DNA of 5,210 nucleotides from JAJNBA01 sp035696925 (lineage in GTDB: Bacteria; Actinomycetota; UBA4738; HRBIN12), in assembly GCA_035696925.1 (NCBI GenBank), contig DASSDW010000224.1, positions 1-5,210 on the forward strand. Direction: 5' to 3'. Below the pieces are notes generated by a model. That model had not been told where the DNA came from. It saw only the letters and a program-made list of their open reading frames with translations, and ran no database searches. Shown piece after piece: positions 1-5,210 of this stretch (its first letter is position 1; every line of letters begins with the position of its first letter). The position numbers were made by a program, and so were the translations under genes.

Positions 1-477
1 AGGATCGACGAGGGAACGATCCCCCACCCGACGGGAGCGGTCGACCTCGACGATCTGCTCCTGGAGGACGCCGCCCGGCTCCGCGCGACCACCGACCTCA
101 AGATCGACGTGCGATCCGTCTCCGCGGGACGGGTCATCGGAGACGCCGAGCAGCTCGAACGGCTCATCCGGAACCTCACCGACAACGCCGCCCGACACGC
201 TCGCGGCGTGATCCGTCTCTCGCTCCAGGAGGTCGACGGTCGCACGATCCTGTGCGTCGACGATGACGGGATCGGCGTCGCTCCGGCCGAGCGGGAGCGC
301 GTCTTCCAGCGCTTCGTCCGGCTCGACGCCGCGCGCGACCGGGATTCCGGAGGGAGCGGACTCGGATTGTCGATCGTCCGAGAGGTCGCGACGTTCCACG
401 GCGGCTCGGTTCGGATCCTCGACAGCGACCTCGGCGGCACCCGGTTCGAGGTCGATCTGCCGGCCCATCCTGACTGA
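1..477 (+). CDS. Sensor histidine kinase, C-terminal part (5' end outside window)
   Basis: This is the ATP-binding half of a membrane-type two-component sensor kinase, which phosphorylates a partner response regulator. The frame is open from base 1, giving 158 visible residues ending in TGA at 475-477. Motifs appear in the usual order for a HATPase_c domain: N-box at residues 58-66 (RNLTDNAARHA region, N58 and N62), G1 box at 87-93 (DDDGIGV), F-box at 101-105 (VFQRF), and G2 box at 117-123 (GGSGLGL), followed by a normal C-terminal strand ending FEVDLPAHPD. Residues 13-30 resemble the linker between the dimerisation helices and the ATPase domain. The phosphorylated histidine, any HAMP domain and the sensor region lie upstream, so the signal cannot be read. 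All ATP-binding boxes look intact. The partner regulator gene is probably upstream (inference). The OmpR/PhoB-type repeat just after this gene is a candidate target of that regulator. Confidence 0.95.
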   Translation, partial: RIDEGTIPHPTGAVDLDDLLLEDAARLRATTDLKIDVRSVSAGRVIGDAEQLERLIRNLTDNAARHARGVIRLSLQEVDGRTILCVDDDGIGVAPAERERVFQRFVRLDAARDRDSGGSGLGLSIVREVATFHGGSVRILDSDLGGTRFEVDLPAHPD

Positions 478-484
478 GCTCGAC

Positions 485-506
485 GTTCAGCGGACGTTCA
501 GCCGGG
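485..506 (+). promoter_or_regulatory. Two 11-bp direct repeats, OmpR/PhoB-family operator candidate
   Basis: GTTCAG occurs at 485-490 and again at 496-501, exactly 11 bases apart, as GTTCAGCGGAC followed by GTTCAGCCGGG. Tandem half-sites with an 11-base period, one helical turn, are the normal binding layout of OmpR/PhoB-family regulators. Actinobacterial PhoP (PHO) boxes built of GTTCA-type 11-mers are a close precedent. The repeats cover the place where a -35 box would sit relative to the TAGCCT at 513-518, which fits activation by a bound regulator. Which regulator binds is not known. The partner of the kinase encoded immediately upstream is the obvious candidate (inference). Confidence 0.55.
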
Positions 507-512
507 TGCGAC

Positions 513-518
513 TAGCCT
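513..518 (+). promoter_or_regulatory. -10 element (TAGCCT) of a probable leaderless promoter
   Basis: TAGCCT matches the TAnnnT pattern of high-GC bacterial -10 boxes and ends eight bases before the ATG at 527. Transcription starting about 7-9 bases after the -10 would begin at or next to that ATG, giving a leaderless message. No good -35 hexamer is present; the 11-bp direct repeats occupy that position instead. No ribosome binding site suitable for the ATG is visible, which is consistent with leaderless translation. The hexamer is short and could be chance, so the support comes from its spacing to both the repeats and the ATG. Confidence 0.45.
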
Positions 519-526
519 CGCTGGGG

Positions 527-1126
527 ATGCGAGCCCTCATGTCGGACCCGACGACCCGGAGATCTCGATGGGTCCTTCCCGACGAGGTCGCTCGGCTGAC
601 CTCGCAGCAGGTCATCCGGCTGCTCTTCCCCGAGCGCACGGCGGAGGCGGCCCAGCGCGCCTCGTCCTCCTTTCGGGGCCCCGCCCCGATCGCCCGCGAG
701 GTTTCCCCCGACACGGAGCTCCGATGCAGGTTGTTCCTCGAGCGGCTCCGTTGGCCCCACGGTGTTCGCTGCCCGCGCTGCGATGACCGGCGGAGGATCT
801 GCCGGATCGAGGAGAGGGCACAGTTCGAGTGCGGCAGCTGCGGATACCAGTTCAGCGTTCGGGCGGGGACGATCCTGCACGCCTCGCACCTCCCGCTCTG
901 GAAGTGGCTCTTGGCCGTCTACTTGATGACCTCGGCGGACGACATCACGGCGTATCGGCTCGCACGAACCCTCGGGATCTCCTACAAGACCGCCGCCCAC
1001 CTCTCGCATGCGATCCGCTCGACGATGGAGCCGAGCACCGGGAACCGACCTCCCCTCGTCGAGCTGCTCGCCAGGCTCATCGACGCGGACGCCGGGCCGG
1101 ACGCGCGCCTGGTCGCCAGCGCCTGA
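527..1126 (+). CDS. IS1595-type zinc-ribbon and helix-turn-helix protein without a catalytic domain
   Basis: This 199-residue protein resembles only the N-terminal part of IS1595/ISXO2-family transposases. A lead-in (FLERLRWPHGVRCPRC, about 70-85) enters a zinc ribbon with C82-x2-C85 and C102-x2-C105. The family-typical stretch follows: FSVRAGTILHASHLPLWKWLLAVYLMTS split over about 108-135, then a helix-turn-helix at about 140-167 (YRLARTLGISYKTAAHLSHAIR). In the transposases the next segment begins the DDE/ISXO2 catalytic domain with a VDETYIGG-like motif. Here the protein stops about 30 residues after the helix-turn-helix with no such motif. Residues 1-60 are not recognised. The start at 527 was chosen because a -10 element lies just upstream; ATG 539 and GTG 506 are alternatives. 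The frame is open further upstream, but that part overlaps the kinase gene and reads as a shadow. It is probably a DNA-binding protein or a truncated transposase. No terminal inverted repeats were seen. Confidence 0.8.
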   Translation: MRALMSDPTTRRSRWVLPDEVARLTSQQVIRLLFPERTAEAAQRASSSFRGPAPIAREVSPDTELRCRLFLERLRWPHGVRCPRCDDRRRICRIEERAQFECGSCGYQFSVRAGTILHASHLPLWKWLLAVYLMTSADDITAYRLARTLGISYKTAAHLSHAIRSTMEPSTGNRPPLVELLARLIDADAGPDARLVASA

Positions 1127-1171
1127 CCCTTCTCGGCATCAGGCCGCAGGACTCGAGATCACGCGGTCCGT
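1127..1171. other. Convergent intergenic gap with weak possible hairpin
   Basis: Only 45 bases separate the stop codons of the rightward zinc-ribbon gene and the leftward RND permease gene. GGCCGC at 1142-1147 can pair with GCGGTCC at 1163-1169 if one T is bulged, leaving a loop of about 15 bases that contains the palindrome CTCGAG. No T-run follows on either strand, so it would be a poor intrinsic terminator. It could still reduce read-through between the converging genes. Nothing else is recognisable here, and there is no remnant of a transposase catalytic domain. Confidence 0.25.
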
Positions 1172-4100
1172 CTAGGCGGTTGCCACGATCCCGGAGGGGG
1201 TCGGCTCGGAGGGCTTCCCGAAGCGGAGGTAGAGCGCCGGCACGACGAACAGGTTCAGCAGCGTCGCCGTGATGAGCCCTCCGAAGATGACGACCGCCAT
1301 CGGGTGCTCGATCTCGTTGCCCGGGATCTGACCCGCCAGGATCAGCGGCACGAGCACGAGTCCGGTCGTGAGCACGGTCATCAGGATCGGGACCACCCGT
1401 TCGCGCGCCCCCCGGATGATGAGCTCCGGTCCGAAGGCGACACCTTCGAAGCGCTCGAGGTGCTGGTAGTGGCTGATCAGCATGATCCCGTTCCTCGCGA
1501 CGATCCCGAGGACCGTGAAGAAGCCCACCAGCGAGCCCAAGGAGATGATCCCTCCGCCGATGTAGGCGGCGATCACGCCGCCGATGAGGGCGATGGGCAG
1601 CGTCACGAAGGAGAGGGTCGCGAGCCGCCAGCTCGCGAAGGAGGCCTGGAGGAGCAGGAAGACGCCCAGAGCGGCGATGATCGCGAACAACCGCATGCGC
1701 CCCGACGCCGCCTGACGCTCCGCGTACTCGCCGAGCAATTCCGAGTGGTACCCGAGCGGCCACTCGACGTCTTCGAGACGGCGTTCGAGGTCGCCGACCA
1801 CCGAGCCGAGGTCTCGGTCGCGCACGTTCGCGCTCACGTCGATGCTCCGGAAGAGCCCTTCGTGGTGGATGTCGTTCGGGGTCGGCTGGATCTCGATCGC
1901 CGCGACGTCCTTGAGGCGGACGTACTCTCCGCTCGGCGTGTCGATCAGCAGGTTCTCGATGTCGGTCAGGTTCTCTCGCGTCTCCGGAGTGCTCCACACG
2001 TTCACGTCGTAGGTTTGCCCGTTGCGGAAGAGGTCGCCGACCTCCTCACCCATGATCAGGGTCGAAGCGGAGCGCCGGACGTCGCCGGGCTTCAACCCGT
2101 ACTGACGCGCGGTCTCCAGATCGACCTCGATCTGGATCTGCGGGATGTCTTCGACGGTATCCACGAAGGGATCGACCACGCCCGGGATCTCTCCCAGGAT
2201 CTCTTCGATCTCGTGTGCCTTCTCCTGGAGCACCGCGAGGTCTTCTCCGAAGATCCGGATCACGATCGCGTCGCTCGATCCCGTGAGGACCTCGCGGATC
2301 CGCTCCTTCAGATACGTCTGCACGTCTCGGAAGATGCCCGGGTAGGCCGCGACCGTGTTCTGGATCTTCTCCAGGGTCGCGTCGTAGTCGACGGACGGAT
2401 CCACGCTCACCCAGTTCTCGCCGAAGTAGATGCCGTACGGCTCGTCGGAGTTGAGCGCCTGGCCGATGTGCGATCCGGCGTTGCGCACCCCCGGGATCTC
2501 GAGCAGCTCGCGGTTGACGAGCATCGTCGTGCGCACCTCCTCCGGACGCGACACGCCGGGCTTGCCGAGCCAGTGCATCAGGAAGTCCCGCTCCTTGAAC
2601 GAGGGCAGCAGATCCTGCCCGAGCAGGGGCAGGAGCCCGATGCCCAGCATCGCCGTCACACCCACCGCGACGTACGAGCGGCGTGGCCGATAGATGATCC
2701 TCGCGAGGAGGAACTCGTACGCGCGCTGGAGCGGCGGGACGAGCGGCGAGACGCGATGCTGCAGGGACTTGCCGCTCCGGAAGAAGATCAGGCTCATGGC
2801 CGGTGTCACGGTGAGGGCGATCACCATCGACACGAGGAGGGCCAGCGCGTAGGCGCCCGCGAGCGGCCGGAAGAAGGCACCGGAGAGACCCTCCAGCGCG
2901 AAGATCGGCACGATCGCCACCACCTCGATCAGCGTGGCGTAGACGATCGCGCTGCGCACCTCGAGTGACGCCTCGAGGATCACCCGCGCCGTGGACTTGG
3001 AGCCGCCCTCCGCTCGATGCTCCCGGAGCCGGCGCACCACGTTCTCGATATCGATGATCGCGTCGTCGACGATGTCGCCGAGGGCGATCACCAGGCCCGC
3101 CAGCACCATCGTGTTGACCGTCACGTCCATCCACGCGAGCACGAGACCCGCGCCGATCAGCGACAGCGGGATCGCCGTCACGCTGATCACGGCCGTCCGC
3201 CACTCGTAGAGGAACGCTCCCAGCATCAGGATCATCAGGAGCGCCCCGATGATCATCGCCTCGCTGAGGTTGTCGATCGCGTTCTCGATGAACGTCGCGG
3301 GACGGAAGATCGTCGGATCGAGCGTGATGTTGGGAAGGGCCGGCTGGAGGTCGGCGATCGCCGCGTCGAGGCCGGTCGTGACGTCCGCCGTGTTCGCCCA
3401 TGGCAGCTTCTGCACGACGAGCAGCAGGCCGGGACGGTCGTTGATGACCCCGTCGCCCATCAACGGCGGTGTGTCGATCACGACGTCGGCGACATCGCCC
3501 AAGCGGATCACGTCGCCGCCCCGCTTGACGATCGGGACCCGGGCGAGCTGCTCTCCGGTGAGGATCGGGATCGTGTGGCGGACCTGCAAGCGGTTCGCGG
3601 GCGTGTCCAGGAACCCGCCCGTGCCGATGAAGCCTCCCTCGGAGAACCGCAGCAGGCCCGAGTCGACCGCATCCGAGGTGACGGTCATGACCTCTTCGAG
3701 GGTGAGCCCGTGCTCCCGCAGGAGCTCGGGGTCGACCTCCACCGACGGCATCTTGATCCGCTCACCCCAGATCAGGACGTTCGCGACACCGGGGACGCGG
3801 AGGAGCCTGGCGCGGACCTTCCAGTAGGCCGTCATCGACAGGTCCACCAGGTTGTACTCGTCGGAGGTCATCCCGATCTTCATCACACGGCTCGTCGCGG
3901 ACAGGGGCTGGATGATCACCGGCGGGGCGGCCCACCGCGGGAGCGTGGGCGAGACGGCGGCGATCCGTTCCGCCACCAGCTGACGGGCCGTCAACAGGTC
4001 CGCTCCGCGCTCGAAGATCATCTCGATCTGCGAGAGCTGCTCGACCGACTTCGATCGGATCGCGTCGAGCTCGGGGACGCCGTTGAGCGCCTGCTCCAGC

Positions 4101-4303
4101 GGTACGGTCACCAGGTTCTCGATCTCGGTTCCGGAGAGTCCGAGGGCGAGGGTCTGGATCTCGACGCGCGGAGGAGCGAACTCCGGGAACACATCCACGG
4201 GCATGTGCCGCAGTTGTTGAACGCCGAAGAACATCAGGGCAGCGGCAGCGGCCGCGATGATGTATCGGAACCTCAGGCTCGAGCCTACGATCCAGCGAAG
4301 CAT
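1172..4303 (-). CDS. RND efflux permease, CusA/CzcA-like (heavy-metal-efflux type), complete
   Basis: This is a proton-driven inner-membrane pump subunit of 1043 residues, the normal full length for CusA/CzcA-type permeases. The RND plan is complete: TM1 at about 10-28, first large extracytoplasmic domain about 30-340 (starting with the hallmark MPVDVFPEF at 34-42), TM2-TM6 at about 343-505, TM7 at about 541-560, second large domain about 562-868, and TM8-TM12 at about 870-1022. TM4 carries GDIVDDAIIDIEN (409-421). D413 and E420 fall at the positions of the CzcA proton-relay residues D408 and E415. The CzcA D402 position is alanine, and extra acidic residues occur at 410, 414 and 418. I see no clear CusA-type methionine triad, so the substrate (metal ion or other) is unassigned. 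The ATG at 4303 is preceded by AAAGGA (4320-4315) with 11-base spacing. The gene lies 35 bases after the mini-adaptor gene and is the last of the operon. Confidence 0.95.
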   Translation of the reverse strand: MLRWIVGSSLRFRYIIAAAAAALMFFGVQQLRHMPVDVFPEFAPPRVEIQTLALGLSGTEIENLVTVPLEQALNGVPELDAIRSKSVEQLSQIEMIFERGADLLTARQLVAERIAAVSPTLPRWAAPPVIIQPLSATSRVMKIGMTSDEYNLVDLSMTAYWKVRARLLRVPGVANVLIWGERIKMPSVEVDPELLREHGLTLEEVMTVTSDAVDSGLLRFSEGGFIGTGGFLDTPANRLQVRHTIPILTGEQLARVPIVKRGGDVIRLGDVADVVIDTPPLMGDGVINDRPGLLLVVQKLPWANTADVTTGLDAAIADLQPALPNITLDPTIFRPATFIENAIDNLSEAMIIGALLMILMLGAFLYEWRTAVISVTAIPLSLIGAGLVLAWMDVTVNTMVLAGLVIALGDIVDDAIIDIENVVRRLREHRAEGGSKSTARVILEASLEVRSAIVYATLIEVVAIVPIFALEGLSGAFFRPLAGAYALALLVSMVIALTVTPAMSLIFFRSGKSLQHRVSPLVPPLQRAYEFLLARIIYRPRRSYVAVGVTAMLGIGLLPLLGQDLLPSFKERDFLMHWLGKPGVSRPEEVRTTMLVNRELLEIPGVRNAGSHIGQALNSDEPYGIYFGENWVSVDPSVDYDATLEKIQNTVAAYPGIFRDVQTYLKERIREVLTGSSDAIVIRIFGEDLAVLQEKAHEIEEILGEIPGVVDPFVDTVEDIPQIQIEVDLETARQYGLKPGDVRRSASTLIMGEEVGDLFRNGQTYDVNVWSTPETRENLTDIENLLIDTPSGEYVRLKDVAAIEIQPTPNDIHHEGLFRSIDVSANVRDRDLGSVVGDLERRLEDVEWPLGYHSELLGEYAERQAASGRMRLFAIIAALGVFLLLQASFASWRLATLSFVTLPIALIGGVIAAYIGGGIISLGSLVGFFTVLGIVARNGIMLISHYQHLERFEGVAFGPELIIRGARERVVPILMTVLTTGLVLVPLILAGQIPGNEIEHPMAVVIFGGLITATLLNLFVVPALYLRFGKPSEPTPSGIVATA

Positions 4304-4314
4304 CGCCCCGTCCG

Positions 4315-4320
4315 TCCTTT
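4315..4320 (-). promoter_or_regulatory. Ribosome binding site of the complete RND permease
   Basis: Reading leftward, AAAGGA ends 11 bases before the ATG at 4303-4301. The spacing is slightly long, but this is the best purine-rich site in the 35-base gap. It supports the chosen start, which also leaves a normal short cytoplasmic N-terminus before TM1. Confidence 0.5.
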
Positions 4321-4338
4321 CGCGCTCATGGTTTCTCG

Positions 4339-4764
4339 TCAGATCCCGAACTCGGAGCCGATCAACTCAGCCACGCCGACCGACGCGACCTCGGTGCCCG
4401 GCGTCGGCCCCTCCGACAGGTACGCCAAGCCGTCGTCGTACCGTTTGACGACGACCTGGGCTCGGACGAAGACCAGGGCCTCCGGGTTCGTGTAGACCCA
4501 CTCGTCCCCGTTCACGTCCACCCAGATCGCAGATTCCGGCACGACCGTCCGACCGCCACGGCCCGTCGTCGGCACCGTGTCGAGCCCGATCCGCCGGGCC
4601 GCGTCCTCCGTGAGCTCCACCAGGGACAGGTCCGATCCCTTGATCTCCTCGACGGTCGCGGGTTCGTACCCCACCTCGACTTCCTCCGTCGCGACGTCCC
4701 GGCAGCCGGGGAGGAAGAGGATCGCGCAGATCGGGACCGCGACCGTCCATCGACGACGATGCAT
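4339..4764 (-). CDS. Minimal RND/HlyD-like periplasmic adaptor, lipoprotein
   Basis: This 141-residue exported protein begins MHRRRW, then a hydrophobic stretch (about 7-18) and L18-P19-G20-C21, a lipobox-like cleavage site with an unusual proline at -2. It is therefore probably anchored by lipid at the outer face of the cytoplasmic membrane. Residues 48-66 (LVELTEDAARRIGLDTVPT) resemble the segment that opens the folded part of CusB/AcrA-type adaptors. Residues 74-136 (VVPESAIWVDVNGDEWVYT onward) resemble their C-terminal membrane-proximal domain. The two parts are joined by only a few residues (TGRGGR), so the lipoyl/barrel-sandwich domain and the coiled-coil hairpin, normally more than 150 residues, are absent. 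The frame is intact and the ribosome site is strong, so it does not look like a pseudogene. It lies 11 bases after one RND permease gene and 35 bases before another, and probably works with one or both. I recall similar short proteins beside RND genes in actinobacteria, but this is unchecked memory. Confidence 0.75.
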   Translation of the reverse strand: MHRRRWTVAVPICAILFLPGCRDVATEEVEVGYEPATVEEIKGSDLSLVELTEDAARRIGLDTVPTTGRGGRTVVPESAIWVDVNGDEWVYTNPEALVFVRAQVVVKRYDDGLAYLSEGPTPGTEVASVGVAELIGSEFGI

Positions 4765-4768
4765 CGAT

Positions 4769-4775
4769 CCTCCCC
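4769..4775 (-). promoter_or_regulatory. Ribosome binding site of the mini-adaptor, abutting the upstream stop codon
   Basis: Reading leftward, GGGGAGG occupies 4775-4769, directly after the TGA (4778-4776) of the preceding permease and four bases before the ATG at 4764-4762. This strong site fixes the adaptor start. Its contact with the upstream stop suggests translational coupling between the two genes. Confidence 0.75.
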
Positions 4776-5210
4776 TCAGCTCCCGGCCACTGGTTCGATG
4801 TCGAGCGCCGGCTCCGGCAGGACCACCAGGTCTTCCGCGACGGTGTCGCGCTCGGTCACGAACCCGTGCATCCGGTAGAGCGGTGGCAACACGAACAGGG
4901 TGAGGAGCGCGGAGGTGAGGAACCCGCCGATCATCACGATCGCCATCGGCCGCGCGATCTCGAGGCCGGCGACGTCGCCGGCCACGATGATCGGCACCAG
5001 CGCGAGGATCGTGACGATGACCGGCACGACCGACTGTTGCAGCAGCTCCTCGGTGCCGCGGAGCACCAACTCGTCGCCGAACTTCTCGCCCTCCTCGAGC
5101 TCGAGGTGCTGGTAGTGCCGCACCATCTGGATGCCGCTGCGCGCGGTCATCCCCAGGACCGCGAGGAGACCCGCGAAGGCGCCGAGGCCGATGGTCCCCC
5201 CGCCGATCCC
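4776..5210 (-). CDS. Second RND efflux permease, C-terminal fragment (5' part outside window)
   Basis: The frame is open leftward from the window end (5210) to TGA at 4778-4776, giving 144 residues that form the end of an RND permease. The visible part covers TM10 (about 1-24), a cytoplasmic loop with RHYQHLE (31-37), TM11 (about 61-78) and TM12 (about 87-111, ending FVLPPLY), then a hydrophilic tail of about 30 residues. It aligns along this whole length with residues from about 916 of the complete permease in the same window. They share GGG, VLG.TAR.GI, the HYQHLE loop, G..IA/EHPMA and FV.P.LY, so the two are related paralogues. The internal methionine at 5150 lies inside TM10 and is not the start. 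Substrate and proton-relay motifs lie outside the window. It is the first visible gene of the operon, with the adaptor 11 bases downstream. Confidence 0.93.
   Translation of the reverse strand, partial: GIGGGTIGLGAFAGLLAVLGMTARSGIQMVRHYQHLELEEGEKFGDELVLRGTEELLQQSVVPVIVTILALVPIIVAGDVAGLEIARPMAIVMIGGFLTSALLTLFVLPPLYRMHGFVTERDTVAEDLVVLPEPALDIEPVAGS

Noticed and set aside
263..526. N-terminal extension of the zinc-ribbon reading frame into the kinase gene
   Set aside because: The extension is Ser/Arg-rich low-complexity sequence overlapping the conserved kinase boxes in another phase. The promoter-like element at 513-518 supports a start near 527.
1142..1169. Intrinsic terminator between the convergent genes
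   Set aside because: The stem is short with a bulge, the loop is long, and neither strand has a T-run after it. It is listed only as a weak hairpin in the intergenic entry.
478..1171. Complete insertion sequence around the zinc-ribbon gene
   Set aside because: No matching terminal inverted repeats or target-site duplication could be found by eye in the flanks, and the catalytic domain is absent.
1304..2968. Long open frame on the + strand, opposite the complete RND permease
   Set aside because: It is antisense to a well-supported permease gene. Its product is an Arg/Asp/Glu/His-rich string typical of GC-rich reverse-frame shadows, with no recognisable domain.
2046..3401. Long - strand open frame in another phase inside the permease gene
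   Set aside because: It is a same-strand frame shadow with Arg/Pro/Gly/Asp-rich sequence, whereas the permease frame has full RND features throughout.
3017..4495. Second long + strand open frame opposite the permease and the adaptor
   Set aside because: It has the same shadow composition, spans two real genes on the other strand, and shows no motif or ribosome binding site.

Overview
This is a high-GC bacterial window with very dense coding. It contains five protein-coding genes, two of them cut by the window edges, and no RNA gene, CRISPR array or recognisable insertion-sequence end. Codons end strongly in G or C. A TAnnnT -10 element sits almost on top of an ATG, which suggests a leaderless promoter. 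Together with the sequence style of the kinase and the RND pumps, this points to an actinobacterium or a similar high-GC lineage. That assignment is inference; no ribosomal or other phylogenetic marker is present.

Left part, + strand (1-1126): the C-terminal half of a HisKA/HATPase-type sensor histidine kinase ends at 477. A 49-base gap follows. It holds two GTTCAG direct repeats spaced exactly 11 bases apart, as in OmpR/PhoB-family operators, then a TAGCCT -10-like element and an ATG. That ATG opens a gene of about 199 codons (527-1126) encoding an IS1595-type zinc ribbon plus helix-turn-helix, but without the ISXO2-type catalytic domain. It is more likely a stand-alone DNA-binding protein or a transposase remnant than an active transposase.

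Right part, - strand (5210-1172): a three-gene operon read right to left. It comprises the C-terminus of one RND permease (cut by the window end), a very small lipoprotein that looks like a periplasmic adaptor reduced to its start and its C-terminal membrane-proximal piece, and a complete 1043-residue CusA/CzcA-like RND permease. Gaps of 11 and 35 bases support co-transcription. The two permeases share an extensive C-terminal similarity, so the operon has two related pump subunits around one minimal adaptor. Its promoter must lie beyond position 5210.

The two halves converge at 1127-1171, a 45-base gap with only a weak possible hairpin. The points most worth following are the hairpin-less mini-adaptor between two RND permeases, the response-regulator-type operator next to a histidine kinase gene, and the zinc-ribbon gene that lacks a transposase catalytic domain.
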